64,000 nucleotides of DNA from Evansella sp. AB-P1 (GTDB lineage Bacteria; Bacillota; Bacilli; Bacillales; Salisediminibacteriaceae): assembly GCF_029688925.1 (NCBI RefSeq), contig NZ_JARUKY010000010.1, positions 62,001 to 126,000 on the forward strand, written 5' to 3'. This document shows positions 25,437-34,626 of the stretch, piece after piece. The position numbers and the translations under genes were made by a program. The first letter of the stretch is position 1. The number at the start of each line of letters is the position of its first letter. A model generated the notes under the pieces. That model worked only from the letters and a program-made list of their open reading frames with translations, ran no database searches and had not been told where the DNA came from.

Positions 25437-25625
25437 ATGTCACGTAAATGTGTTATTACTGGTAAAGGGCCACGTTCTGGTAACAAGCGTTCTCACGCAT
25501 TAAATGCAACAAAGCGTCGTTGGGGTGCTAACGTTCAAAAGGTCCGCATTTTAGTTGATGGAAAACCTAAGCGTGTATACGTTTCTGCTAAGGCATTGAA
25601 ATCAGGGAAAGTAGAACGTGTATAA
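25437..25625 (+). CDS. rpmB: 50S ribosomal protein L28
   Basis: A 62-residue basic ribosomal protein with the L28 signature [31 protein letters not shown], of the form with few cysteines. GGAGGG precedes the ATG. The gene is monocistronic, on the plus strand, with its own promoter and a strong terminator. It diverges from yloU and converges with spoVM, as in B. subtilis. Confidence 0.98.
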   Translation: MSRKCVITGKGPRSGNKRSHALNATKRRWGANVQKVRILVDGKPKRVYVSAKALKSGKVERV

Positions 25626-25660
25626 CTTTTAATAGGACAATAGCAACTAATAGTTGTACT

Positions 25661-25691
25661 AAAAAACGGCGCTAACTAAGCGCCGTTTTTT
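25661..25691 (+). terminator. Intrinsic terminator of rpmB
   Basis: Perfect 13-bp stem AAAAAACGGCGCT with AGCGCCGTTTTTT around a 5-base loop, ending in a T run. Confidence 0.92.
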
Positions 25692-25700
25692 CATTTTCAT

Positions 25701-25791
25701 TATGGATGTAGTCCATACATACTATAGAAAGATTTTTGGCTCTGTCTTCGCCGAGTGCGAAGGCAGAGCTTTCCATATTGCCATATGGCAA
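25701..25791. repeat. Cluster of three palindromes between rpmB and spoVM
   Basis: Three successive inverted repeats. TATGGA...TCCATA at 25701-25717. A 13-bp stem GCTCTGTCTTCGC with GCGAAGGCAGAGC (one G-U pair) at 25739-25769, flanked by weaker arms. A perfect 14-bp palindrome TTGCCATATGGCAA at 25778-25791. None is followed by a good T run. They lie between convergent genes. Confidence 0.7.
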
Positions 25792-26016
25792 CAAATATCT
25801 TAATAAAAGCACTTAAATTCAATTACATTATAAAAAAGCATAGTAAATTTACTGACACTAAATAAGAACAATCATTAAATTAAATAATATTGTCAATGAC
25901 TTAAAAGATATTATTAGATATGATTTGAAATTAATGTTGACAAATAATCAACATACTTCCCCTATAAAATGGTTGTCAATAAAGAGGCTATTAATCCTCA
26001 GTCATATTTTAGTGGA
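25792..26016. other. AT-rich intergenic region before the spoVM end
   Basis: Very AT-rich, with no ORF of note. GTTGACAAATAATCAAC near 25934-25950 is a small inverted repeat. A weak GAGG...CCTC hairpin just after the spoVM stop (minus strand) may help end that transcript. Confidence 0.4.
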
Positions 26017-26097
26017 TTATCCCTTTTTAAATGCGCCTAAACACGCTTTTACAAAGCCGCCGATGAACCTAGGTAGTTTAATCGTATAAAACTTCAT
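26017..26097 (-). CDS. spoVM: Stage V sporulation protein SpoVM
   Basis: A 26-residue amphipathic peptide that marks the convex forespore membrane and anchors SpoIVA for coat assembly. Sequence begins MKFYTIKLPRFIGGFVKACL and ends GAFKKG. It matches the known SpoVM pattern, including Pro9, the GG at 13-14 and a basic residue at 17. AGGAGGGG lies just before the ATG at 26097. Position between rpe and rpmB is conserved. A sigma-E promoter is expected upstream but I could not place it. This shows that the organism belongs to a spore-forming lineage. Confidence 0.95.
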   Translation of the reverse strand: MKFYTIKLPRFIGGFVKACLGAFKKG

Positions 26098-26420
26098 TTT
26101 TCCCCCTCCTCGAAATGAGATGCCCTATATAAAAAGGACATAATGAGTTATTAAACGTGCTTCGTTATTACCCATTATATTCATTCACATAAAAATAGTA
26201 CCCTTTTTTCTGCATTCATTAAAAGTTTTCTTGTAGAAAACTAGCTAACTACACATCAAAAATAAGGGTATATGGCGTGGCTACAACCTTCTACAGACTA
26301 AAACTCCCTATAAACAAAGATAATGTTATTAAAAAATATTTAACTTACCTAAATAACTTATTCTTATAAATACCTAATTGTGAACTATATTTATTAACTT
26401 TTGTGTGAATTTTATTATTC
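26098..26420. other. Intergenic region upstream of spoVM
   Basis: About 320 AT-rich bases between spoVM and the composite repeat. It should contain the sporulation promoter of spoVM. I see no confident promoter, ORF or structured RNA. In B. subtilis thiN (yloS) lies between rpe and spoVM; no remnant is visible here. Confidence 0.4.
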
Positions 26421-26634
26421 TACCCTGAAAATAGTTAGGTTCAGTAGTGGAGGGCGACGACTCCTGCTGGAAAAGCAATAGGTGAAGCCCCGACACTTCG
26501 GCACGATAGTGCGAAGTGTGGAGGCTGAGGCATTGCCCGTGGAAAGCTTCCGCATAGAACGGATGAACTCCAGATGAGTATTTTCATTCTCCATGGCGCA
26601 AATCTTCACTTGCATGGGCGGACTACCCTGAAGA
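26421..26634 (-). repeat. Composite hairpin-rich repeat with 55-bp copy R5
   Basis: Read on the minus strand, it begins with a 55-bp repeat (R5, 26634-26580: CAGGGTAGTCCGCCCATGCA and TTGCGCC...ATGAAAAT). A module of about 145 bp follows, with TTCATCCG, TTTCCACGGGCAATGCCTCA and a strong hairpin (ACACTTCG(C)CAC with GTGC(C)GAAGTGT around 26490-26518). It ends with ATTTTCAGGGTAGA, the start of another 55-bp copy. The module resembles intergenic elements of the type CTCCTGCGGGAAAAGC...CCCGCGGAAAGC that recur in Bacillaceae genomes. Confidence 0.75.
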
Positions 26635-26674
26635 ATTCTATAGTAAGGTGATTGCACTAGCTATTTTTACAGTA

Positions 26675-26722
26675 CAAAAAAGAATACCTCATATAGGAGT
26701 TAACCTAATATGAGATATTCTT
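26675..26722 (-). terminator. Intrinsic terminator after rpe
   Basis: Minus strand: AGAATATCTCATAT pairs with ATATGAGGTATTCT (one mismatch) and runs into six T. It ends the rlmN-prpC-prkC-rsgA-rpe series. Confidence 0.88.
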
Positions 26723-26733
26723 TCAATTATGTT

Positions 26734-27384
26734 CTACAGTGTACCTCGTATAGAGGCTATAGCTTTTTCTCGATTACGACTTTTATAAATAGCAGAACCA
26801 GCAACTAGAACGTCTGCACCAGCATCAATACATTGCTTGGCCGTATCCTGATTAACTCCACCATCAACCTCTATTTCAATATTTTTCCCTGTTTCTCTCA
26901 CTAAATCGCGTACCTGGGTAATTTTAGGAAGAACAGCTGGGATAAAAGATTGCCCACCAAAACCAGGATTTACAGTCATTAATAAAACTAAATCAACATC
27001 CTCTATGATATGCTGAATTGAAGATACAGGTGTCGCAGGATTTAAAACTACTCCAGCTTTCCCCCCTATCTCCTTAATTAAATGAATTGTCCGATGTAAG
27101 TGAGGACATGCTTCCACATGTACTGTAATAATATCGCTACCAGCCTTAATAAAGTCACCAATATATCGATCTGGATTTTCAATCATTAAATGTACGTCTA
27201 AAGGGAGCTTTGTTAATGGTCGAATGGCATCAACAATTAATGGGCCAATTGTAATATTGGGAACAAAATGCCCGTCCATTACATCCACGTGTATATAATC
27301 AGCTCCCCCCTTTTCTACATCTAATATTTCATCTCCTAATTTCGCAAAATTTGCTGATAAAATAGATGGAGCAATCTTAATCAA
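26734..27384 (-). CDS. rpe: Ribulose-phosphate 3-epimerase
   Basis: TIM-barrel enzyme interconverting ribulose-5-phosphate and xylulose-5-phosphate. The 216 residues hold KIAPSILSANFAKLG, the metal/catalytic HVDVMDGHFVPNITIG, VNPGFGGQSF and EVDGGVN, all conserved. The start is a TTG at 27384. Its GGAGG forms part of the last codons of rsgA, which stops three bases before, so the genes are coupled. Confidence 0.97.
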   Translation of the reverse strand: MIKIAPSILSANFAKLGDEILDVEKGGADYIHVDVMDGHFVPNITIGPLIVDAIRPLTKLPLDVHLMIENPDRYIGDFIKAGSDIITVHVEACPHLHRTIHLIKEIGGKAGVVLNPATPVSSIQHIIEDVDLVLLMTVNPGFGGQSFIPAVLPKITQVRDLVRETGKNIEIEVDGGVNQDTAKQCIDAGADVLVAGSAIYKSRNREKAIASIRGTL

Positions 27385-27386
27385 TG

Positions 27387-28271
27387 TTAGTACCTCCGCT
27401 TTTGTGATTTTATCTCATCTAAAAACTGTAAGTAATGATTATAACGAAACGCTGCTATTTCACCGTTATCAACAGCTGTTTTCACCGCACACTTTGGTTC
27501 ATTCTCATGAATACAACCTCTAAATTTACAATCCTTCATATGTTCTCTCATCTCTGGAAAGCATAAACTTAAATCTTCTGCCTCAATACCTTGAAAATCT
27601 AAAGAGCTAAACCCAGGAGTGTCTGCAACATATCCACCCTCTTCAATTGGAATAAGTTCCACATGTCGAGTAGTATGTTTCCCTCGCCCTAACGCTTTCG
27701 AAATAGGGGCAGTTTCAATATTTATTCCTGGTTTTAAGGCATTTAATAAAGAAGATTTCCCTACACCAGATTGACCAGCGAAAACTGAAATTTTATTAAT
27801 TAAATATGGTCGTAATGCCTGAATTGTCTCTTCAACATAGATAGAAGTACTAACTACTTCGTAATCCAGTTGTCGATAAACTTCTTCGTATGTTTGGATT
27901 TCTTTTTCTTTCTCTTCCTCTAATAAATCTATTTTTGACATGCAAATAACAGGATCTATATTGTTTGCTTCCACGTGAACTAAGAACTTATCTAACAGCA
28001 ACGGACTGAAAGATGGCTCCTCTGTTGAAAATACAAGAATAGCTTGGTCTACATTGGCGATAGGGGGGCGGATCAACTCATTTGTACGACTTTGAACTTC
28101 TAATACATAGCCATCTGTATGATTTTCTGCATCAAACTCTACCCAATCTCCAACAAGTGGTGTAATTTTTCTTTTTCGAAAATTACCTCTACCTCGACAC
28201 TGATAAATCCCATGCTCGTTTTCAACATAATAAAATCCACTTAACGCTTTTACTATTCTACCTAGCCCCAT
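27387..28271 (-). CDS. rsgA: Small ribosomal subunit biogenesis GTPase RsgA (CpgA/YloQ)
   Basis: Circularly permuted GTPase that checks late 30S assembly; in B. subtilis it is also a PrkC substrate. Start ATG 28271 (MGLGRIVKAL) has GGAGG, giving 294 residues. N-terminal OB fold; G4 MSKIDLL comes before G1 GQSGVGKSS and G3 DTPGF, as expected for the permuted order. The C-terminal zinc knuckle is CFPEMREHMKDCKFRGCIHE. It lies after prkC and is coupled to rpe. Confidence 0.97.
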   Translation of the reverse strand: MGLGRIVKALSGFYYVENEHGIYQCRGRGNFRKRKITPLVGDWVEFDAENHTDGYVLEVQSRTNELIRPPIANVDQAILVFSTEEPSFSPLLLDKFLVHVEANNIDPVICMSKIDLLEEEKEKEIQTYEEVYRQLDYEVVSTSIYVEETIQALRPYLINKISVFAGQSGVGKSSLLNALKPGINIETAPISKALGRGKHTTRHVELIPIEEGGYVADTPGFSSLDFQGIEAEDLSLCFPEMREHMKDCKFRGCIHENEPKCAVKTAVDNGEIAAFRYNHYLQFLDEIKSQKRRY

Positions 28272-28319
28272 TCTTACCTCCAAAATTGACCAAAAAAATT
28301 CCTCCCTTATCTGTTGTTC

Positions 28320-30353
28320 TTATTCATATTGTTTCAGATCATCGTAACTATATTCATAAGGAGAATCACGATATTCTTCATCACCAACGTATGCTAATAT
28401 AAATCCAGATTCACCTGGAGCAACAGTCATTGGAATTTGGAACACTTCCCCTCCAATGATTTCTCTATCAATTACTTGAAAAGGAGTACTATACATCATA
28501 TCTTGAATCGAAATTCTAACACGTACTCTTTGTTCACCATCGTCATTATTGTTATCATTATTACCTGAAATGTCAAGGTCTGAAACGTCCATTAGAAATG
28601 GAACATTTACGGTTATTGGCTGTTCTTCTGGTTCTTCCTCTGGTTCAGGTCCTAATGACAAGACGATTCTCACTTCCGTTCGTTCAGATATTTCCGTTCC
28701 TCTTGGAGGATATTGAGAGATAACCGTTCCTTCCTCAATTGTTGGATGGTATTCTCCATCTTCAAAATTAAGGTCCAATAATGGATGATTTGCATATGAT
28801 TCAATAACTTCATCTCGCGATATTCCATATAAATTAGCCATCATATACGTTGGTCGTTCACTTACAATTAATGAAACAACTGTTTCATTTGGAATGACTA
28901 ATTCTCCTGGGGCTGGTGTTTGATCTAACACCGTATCCCCATCATAATCAGAGGATTCACGATATTCAATTTCTACACTATCATATTGTTCAAGTAGACG
29001 TTCAGCAATTTGTCTCGTTTCACCAATAACATTAACCATAGGAGTAGGTTCAATACCATCACTTACGTATACAGTCACTACAGTACCTACTTTAACTGAA
29101 CGACCTGCAACAGGATCGTGTCTAATGACAATTCCTTCATCCCATTCGTCATTATAGCTATACTCTTCTTCTACCTCTAATTCAAGGTCTGATAGGATCT
29201 CATAAACTTCTTCAAATTCCATTCCAACTAGATCATCTGGAATAGTAACCTCGTCCACATGAAGTAAGCTAGGAATCAATGAAAATGCAACATACATTGC
29301 TCCAAATATAAAAAGTAAAATTGCGATACTTAAGGTAACCCAAAATTTAGCTGTTTTTTTCTTTTTAGGTTGCTTATCGATTGTATTATTATTTGTATTG
29401 AGAGGATGCTCTCCACTATTTTGTCCATTTACTAACGTAGCTTGATTATCAAGCGTAACATTCCCTACAATTGGAACAGCCTTTGTCGCATCAGCGTCAT
29501 CTAATGGAATATGAATTCTTTTTTCACCATTTCTTTTTGCGTCAAAAACTGTAATTAAATTCTCAACCATTTCATCAGCAGTCTCATATCGATCTAGTGG
29601 ACTCTTAGCAGTTGCTTTTATAACTACATTTTCCACACTTTGAGGAATAGATGGATCTTTATCTCTTAAAAATGGTAAAGGATTTTGTAAATGCTTTATA
29701 GCAACAGATACAGCAGTGTCACCATTAAACGGAACTTCCCCTGTCAACATTTCATACATTACAATACCTAGAGAATATATATCAGATTTATAAGTGACAT
29801 GTCCACCTCTAGCCTGTTCAGGAGATAAATAATGTACTGACCCTAAAACAGAATTCGTATGCGTGATAGTTGCTTCACTAATCGCACGTGCAATACCAAA
29901 ATCTGTTACCTTAGCGATATGATCTTTTCCTATTAATATATTATGTGGCTTAATGTCACGATGGATAATATGGTTTTCATGGGCATGTTCAATAGCTGAA
30001 GTAATTTGTTCCATGATACTAACAGCTTCATGTACATGGAGTTTCCCTTTTTGCTGAATATAATCTTTCAATGTATATCCTTCTATATATTCCATGACAA
30101 TATAATATAATTTATCTTCTTCCCCTACATCATAGATATTAACCACATTTGGGTGGGATAAACTTGTAGCTGCTTGTGCCTCTCTTCGAAAACGTTTAAT
30201 GAATTCCTCATCTTCTGAAAATTGTGGTTTTAACACCTTCACTGCAACGTTTCGATCAAGGATGATGTCTCTCGCTAAGTAAACATCTGCCATTCCTCCG
30301 CCACCAATAGGTTTTTCAATTTCATAGCGATCATTTATTCGTTTCTTATTCAT
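28320..30353 (-). CDS. prkC: Serine/threonine protein kinase PrkC with PASTA domains
   Basis: Membrane kinase that senses muropeptides and controls growth, cell wall and spore germination. 677 residues from ATG 30353 (AAGGAAG nine bases upstream). The kinase domain (about 10-270) has GGGGMADVYLA, IHRDIKPHNIL, DFG and HYLSPEQARGG. A juxtamembrane linker is followed by a membrane helix (about 340-360). Three PASTA repeats lie outside (about 370-575), each with the G..V.EA..L-like pattern. A C-terminal extra domain follows with an Asn/Asp-rich linker. It overlaps prpC by eight bases. Confidence 0.97.
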   Translation of the reverse strand: MNKKRINDRYEIEKPIGGGGMADVYLARDIILDRNVAVKVLKPQFSEDEEFIKRFRREAQAATSLSHPNVVNIYDVGEEDKLYYIVMEYIEGYTLKDYIQQKGKLHVHEAVSIMEQITSAIEHAHENHIIHRDIKPHNILIGKDHIAKVTDFGIARAISEATITHTNSVLGSVHYLSPEQARGGHVTYKSDIYSLGIVMYEMLTGEVPFNGDTAVSVAIKHLQNPLPFLRDKDPSIPQSVENVVIKATAKSPLDRYETADEMVENLITVFDAKRNGEKRIHIPLDDADATKAVPIVGNVTLDNQATLVNGQNSGEHPLNTNNNTIDKQPKKKKTAKFWVTLSIAILLFIFGAMYVAFSLIPSLLHVDEVTIPDDLVGMEFEEVYEILSDLELEVEEEYSYNDEWDEGIVIRHDPVAGRSVKVGTVVTVYVSDGIEPTPMVNVIGETRQIAERLLEQYDSVEIEYRESSDYDGDTVLDQTPAPGELVIPNETVVSLIVSERPTYMMANLYGISRDEVIESYANHPLLDLNFEDGEYHPTIEEGTVISQYPPRGTEISERTEVRIVLSLGPEPEEEPEEQPITVNVPFLMDVSDLDISGNNDNNNDDGEQRVRVRISIQDMMYSTPFQVIDREIIGGEVFQIPMTVAPGESGFILAYVGDEEYRDSPYEYSYDDLKQYE

Positions 30354-31107
30354 CGTCATTCACTTCCTTACATGGCTCATCATGACGGACTATCGCTATC
30401 GTGACATTATCTTCGCCACCTAGATCATTTGCCATTTGAATCAATTGATCAGCTATATTAGTTATAGACTCCTGTATTTCTAATTGTTTATTTATATCTC
30501 CATCTTCTATTTTATCGGTTAGGCCATCTGAACAAAGAAGTAAATAGGAACCTGCATCCCAATGAATCGTATTTACATCTAATTTAATAGTTTCATCTGT
30601 ACCAAGTGCACGCAATATTACATTGCGCCGTGGATGATGCATAGCTTCATCTTCTGTAATTTGTCCAGACCTTACTAACTCACCTACTAATGAATGATCA
30701 GATGTAATTTGCTTTAACCCATTATTATCTTTAATATATCCTCTAGAATCCCCTACATGGGCTACAGAAACAAATTGATCGTTACATATAGCTACAACAA
30801 GGGTTGTCCCCATTCCTTCACACTGAGGATTTTCTTTTGAATGGTTAAATAACTCCCTATTAATTTCATGAACAGTGTCAGAAAGCCACGCTTCCGCTTC
30901 CTTTGGACTAAATTTAATGTTATTTTCGTCCCATTTTTTTAATAGTAAATCCTTCGTCATCATACTAGCAACATCACCAGCTTGATGGCCTCCCATACCA
31001 TCTGCAACAAGGACGAGTAATTGCCCATATTCATCTAAATTATAAGCTCCATCATCTTCATTATGTGACCTTAACTGGCCAACATGTGTACGAAAAACTG
31101 CTTCCAT
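30346..31107 (-). CDS. prpC: Protein phosphatase PrpC (PP2C family)
   Basis: Mn-dependent Ser/Thr phosphatase that reverses PrkC phosphorylation. Start ATG 31107 (MEAVFRTHVGQLRSHNEDDG), GAGGGG eight bases upstream, 253 residues. Metal-binding motifs: RSHNEDD, LVADGMGGH, AHVGDSRGY, LCSDGLTD and GGEDNVT. It begins four bases after rlmN ends and overlaps prkC, forming the standard phosphatase-kinase pair. Confidence 0.96.
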   Translation of the reverse strand: MEAVFRTHVGQLRSHNEDDGAYNLDEYGQLLVLVADGMGGHQAGDVASMMTKDLLLKKWDENNIKFSPKEAEAWLSDTVHEINRELFNHSKENPQCEGMGTTLVVAICNDQFVSVAHVGDSRGYIKDNNGLKQITSDHSLVGELVRSGQITEDEAMHHPRRNVILRALGTDETIKLDVNTIHWDAGSYLLLCSDGLTDKIEDGDINKQLEIQESITNIADQLIQMANDLGGEDNVTIAIVRHDEPCKEVNDDE

Positions 31108-31111
31108 TTCC

Positions 31112-32200
31112 TTATCCCCTCGTTTCTTCTTTGCGCTCCTTTGCCCGAAGCTGTCCACATGCTGCATCGATATCGTGCCCCTGCTCTCTTCGGATCGTTA
31201 CATTAATCCCTCTATTTTTTAATGTTCGTTCAAAGGCAAAGATCTGATTTTTTGATGTTCGAACATAATTCCTCTCCAATACGTCGTTAACTGGTATTAA
31301 ATTCACATGACACTTCACATTCTTTATTAAATCTGCTAGTTTTTCTGCATCATCAATAGAATCATTTACTCCACCAAATAAGCCGTACTCAAACGAAATT
31401 CTACGGCCTGTTTTATTAATGTAATAATTAACAGCTTCCATTAATTTGTCAAGAGGATAAGCACGATTAACTGGCATCAATTTTGACCGTGTTTCTGTCT
31501 TTGCAGCATGGAGAGATATAGCAAAGTTAATTTGCATTTGCTCATCGGCAAACTGATATATTTTTGGAACAACACCACTTGTTGAAACAGTAATATGTCT
31601 AGCCCCAATATTTAAACCATTATCATTGTTAATTGTTTTTAAAAATCTAAGCATTTCATCATAATTGTCAAATGGTTCACCTATACCCATAATAACAACA
31701 GAATCTACCCGTTCTTCATTTTCATCTAAAAATTTTTGCGCTTGAAGAACTTGGGCAACAATTTCACCTGCTTCAAGGTTTCGTTTTAACCCACCAAGTG
31801 TGGAAGCACAAAAAGTACAACCAAGTCGGCAGCCAACTTGGGTAGTAACACATACACTATTCCCATACTCATGCCTCATAACGACTGTTTCAATGGAGTA
31901 TCCATCATGGAGCTCAAATAAAAATTTAATTGTTCCATCTTTTGAGGTTTGATTTGTTACTGTTTTTAATGTGGTTAATGTGTATTCTTTCGCCAATAAA
32001 TCCCGAAAATCCTTCGATAAATTTGTCATCTCTGCAAAAGTTGTTACTCGCTTAACATATAACCAATCAAAGATTTGTTTTGCTCGAAAGGTTGGTTCTT
32101 TTTTTTCCTTTAACCAATTCGTTAATTCTTCAAATGTTAACGAATAAATAGAAGGTTTCTTTTCACTAGTCATTTGAATATTACTTTCCTGTGATAACAT
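31112..32200 (-). CDS. rlmN: Dual-specificity RNA methyltransferase RlmN
   Basis: Radical-SAM enzyme methylating C2 of A2503 in 23S rRNA and A37 in some tRNAs. Start ATG 32200 with AAGGTGG upstream, 362 residues. The cluster motif is [10 protein letters not shown] (CxxxCxxC). GEP (MGIGEPFDN), SLHAA and the C-terminal catalytic Cys ([11 protein letters not shown]) are all present. It lies between rsmB and prpC as in B. subtilis. Confidence 0.97.
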   Translation of the reverse strand: MLSQESNIQMTSEKKPSIYSLTFEELTNWLKEKKEPTFRAKQIFDWLYVKRVTTFAEMTNLSKDFRDLLAKEYTLTTLKTVTNQTSKDGTIKFLFELHDGYSIETVVMRHEYGNSVCVTTQVGCRLGCTFCASTLGGLKRNLEAGEIVAQVLQAQKFLDENEERVDSVVIMGIGEPFDNYDEMLRFLKTINNDNGLNIGARHITVSTSGVVPKIYQFADEQMQINFAISLHAAKTETRSKLMPVNRAYPLDKLMEAVNYYINKTGRRISFEYGLFGGVNDSIDDAEKLADLIKNVKCHVNLIPVNDVLERNYVRTSKNQIFAFERTLKNRGINVTIRREQGHDIDAACGQLRAKERKEETRG

Positions 32201-32291
32201 GCTAACCACCTTCAAAAATTTATTTTTACTTATATTCCCCTTGTTAAAATATTTGTGTCTTTTGTCTAATATTATTTAACTGTATTTCACT

Positions 32292-33641
32292 CTACTTTTT
32301 CATTACTGCTGAAATAAAAAAACCGTCAGTTCCATTTTCCCCAGGAAATAATTGTAACATGCCATCGTTACTATTTTTTATGTTTTGAAATACAGTAGGA
32401 ATTCGTTCCTTTAGTGATTCGTCAAAGGTAGCATCTTCTCTTTCATGAACAAATTCCGAGATGACATGATTGTTTTCATCAAGGTCTACTGTACATGTAC
32501 TATAAACGAGTCTTCCACCTTTTTTTAATAGAGGCCATACAGCAGACAGTATATCTCTTTGAATATGAGCTAGTCGTCCAATATCTTCTTCTTTTTTCGA
32601 CCACTTTAAATCTGGTTTCCGTTGGATTACTCCTAATCCAGAGCAAGGTGCATCTACTAAAATTTTATCGAAGCTTTCGTCTTTAAACTGATCCTGTGCT
32701 TTTCTAGCATCTAATGCCATAGCTTCAATATTATTTAAATCTAATCTATTAGCTTGCTGTTGAATTAATCCAACCTTATGCTTATGAATATCTAATGATA
32801 CTATTTCACCTGTGTTCTCCATCTTTTCAGCAATATGAGTTGATTTGCCTCCAGGTGCTGCACATGCATCAAGAATTCGTTCATTTTTTTCAGGGGCAAG
32901 TGCATAAGAAACGAGCATAGACCCTTCATCCTGAATGGTTATCCAACCATTTTTAAATGGATCAGTGGAAGCAATAGAGCCTGTTTCTATCATAATACTT
33001 TCTTGTATGTTATTACTAGGGTGGCCTATTACCCCTTCTTTTTCAAGAGCTGAAATTACTTCTGCTACGTTTGATTTTAGCGGATTTACACGTACTGTAT
33101 GAATAGGATATGTTAAATTAGCAGTTGCTATTTTTTCTGTTGCTTGTATTCCGTATTGATTACTCCAACGTTTAATTAGCCAAACAGGATGGCTTGTCTT
33201 TATGGCGATCCTTTTTAAAGGATCATCAATTTTATCAATATCAGGCAATTCATTTCGGAGTATTGATCGTAATACTCCATTAACCATACCAGCTATACCT
33301 TGATGCCCTCTTTTTTTGGCAATCTGTACAGCTTCATGTACTGCAGCGTGTTCAGGTATGCGATCTAAATAAATGATTTGATATAAAGTCAGTCTGAGTA
33401 GAATAAGTACCCACTTTTCTAATTTATTTAAGGGGCGTTTAGAGAACGGTTGTAAGTAAAAGTCAATTGTTTTTTGACGTTGTATCGTTCCATAGACAAG
33501 CTCGGTTAGGAGGGGAATATCTTTTTTATTTAAGTTAGACTTTTTTATCGTTTCATTTAGTAGTAGGTGACTATATGCCTGTTGCTGTTCAATTTTTAGC
33601 AATACATTTAAAGCTGATTCTCGTACATTACCTTGCTTCAT
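32292..33641 (-). CDS. rsmB: 16S rRNA m5C967 methyltransferase RsmB (Sun)
   Basis: SAM-dependent rRNA cytosine methyltransferase. The 449 residues contain an N-terminal NusB-like RNA-binding domain (about 1-135), and the catalytic domain with DACAAPGGKSTHIAE, the PCS motif (VDAPCSGLGVIQRKPD) and the TC cysteine (YSTCTV). AGGAGA precedes the ATG at 33641. Its start overlaps the end of fmt by 14 bases. Confidence 0.96.
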   Translation of the reverse strand: MKQGNVRESALNVLLKIEQQQAYSHLLLNETIKKSNLNKKDIPLLTELVYGTIQRQKTIDFYLQPFSKRPLNKLEKWVLILLRLTLYQIIYLDRIPEHAAVHEAVQIAKKRGHQGIAGMVNGVLRSILRNELPDIDKIDDPLKRIAIKTSHPVWLIKRWSNQYGIQATEKIATANLTYPIHTVRVNPLKSNVAEVISALEKEGVIGHPSNNIQESIMIETGSIASTDPFKNGWITIQDEGSMLVSYALAPEKNERILDACAAPGGKSTHIAEKMENTGEIVSLDIHKHKVGLIQQQANRLDLNNIEAMALDARKAQDQFKDESFDKILVDAPCSGLGVIQRKPDLKWSKKEEDIGRLAHIQRDILSAVWPLLKKGGRLVYSTCTVDLDENNHVISEFVHEREDATFDESLKERIPTVFQNIKNSNDGMLQLFPGENGTDGFFISAVMKK

Positions 33642-34590
33642 TGCCTTCTCCTAATCTCATACCTTCTGTCCATTCTCTAGCAGCACCTTGAAGAAAGGTC
33701 TTTATGTTCATTCTTGTTTTACCAGAAGGTTGAATTTCTTTCAATTTTAAAATAGTTTGATCACTGCAAGCCACATATATTCCATCCTCCGTAATGGATA
33801 AAACAGTACCTGGAGCTTCCGAATGCTTCTTATATTCAGTGGCTTCTTCTGAATCCCAAATCTTAATCCGGGTTCCGTTAAAAGTGGTGTATGCAACTGG
33901 CCAAGGTCTTAATCCTCTCACTTGATTAAAAATACTTCTAGCTGGTTGATCCCAATGAATAATCTCTTTATCCTTCGTTATGTTTGGGGCAAACGTCACT
34001 TCATCCTCATCTTGAGCAATTGCAACAATGGACCCTTCTTCAATTTGGGGTAATGTTTCTAACAACAGTTCTGCACCTAATTGACTTAGCTTTTCATGCA
34101 TCGTCCCTGTATTATCTGTTTCTTCTATAGGAATAGAATGTTGGGAAATGATATCACCTGCGTCTAGCTTTTCTACCATATACATGATTGTAATTCCTGT
34201 TTCCTCTTCTCCATCAATAATCGCTTGATGAATTGGAGCACCACCTCGATATTTTGGAAGAAGAGAAGCATGAACGTTTATACATCCAAGTGGCGGAATA
34301 TCTAGAATTTCTTTTGGGAGAATCTGTCCAAAAGCAGCAGTAATAATAATGTCTGGATTTACTTCTTCAACCCGTTTCCATTCCTTTTCCTCTTTTATTT
34401 TTTCTGGCTGAAAAACGGGAATACCATGTTTTTCAGCCGCAATCTTTACTGGAGGAGGGGTAAGTTGTTGCTTTCTACCTTTTGGGCGATCTGGCTGGGT
34501 TACGACCAATTCCACATTGTAGTTATTCTCTACTAGTCGATCTAATACTGGAACTGCAAAATCTGGGGTCCCCATAAAAACTACTTTCAT
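33628..34590 (-). CDS. fmt: Methionyl-tRNA formyltransferase
   Basis: Formylates initiator Met-tRNA using 10-formyl-THF. The 320 residues include VVFMGTPDFAVPVL and the catalytic region INVHASLLPKYRGGAPIHQAI, with LRPWPVAYT in the C-terminal tRNA-binding domain. The ATG at 34590 is preceded by AGGGAT. In B. subtilis a peptide deformylase gene lies between priA and fmt; here only 36 bases separate them, so deformylase must be encoded elsewhere. Confidence 0.97.
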   Translation of the reverse strand: MKVVFMGTPDFAVPVLDRLVENNYNVELVVTQPDRPKGRKQQLTPPPVKIAAEKHGIPVFQPEKIKEEKEWKRVEEVNPDIIITAAFGQILPKEILDIPPLGCINVHASLLPKYRGGAPIHQAIIDGEEETGITIMYMVEKLDAGDIISQHSIPIEETDNTGTMHEKLSQLGAELLLETLPQIEEGSIVAIAQDEDEVTFAPNITKDKEIIHWDQPARSIFNQVRGLRPWPVAYTTFNGTRIKIWDSEEATEYKKHSEAPGTVLSITEDGIYVACSDQTILKLKEIQPSGKTRMNIKTFLQGAAREWTEGMRLGEGNEAR

Positions 34591-34626
34591 ATCTATCCCT
34601 ACTTTCTATTAACATTTGCAACTTAA

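Noticed and set aside
26415-26657. 80-codon minus-strand ORF across the composite repeat
   Set aside because: It simply reads through the repeat and its hairpins; no ribosome site and no conserved protein features.
30346-30353. Possible prpC-prkC fusion or frameshift
   Set aside because: The eight-base overlap is the normal arrangement; both proteins are complete.
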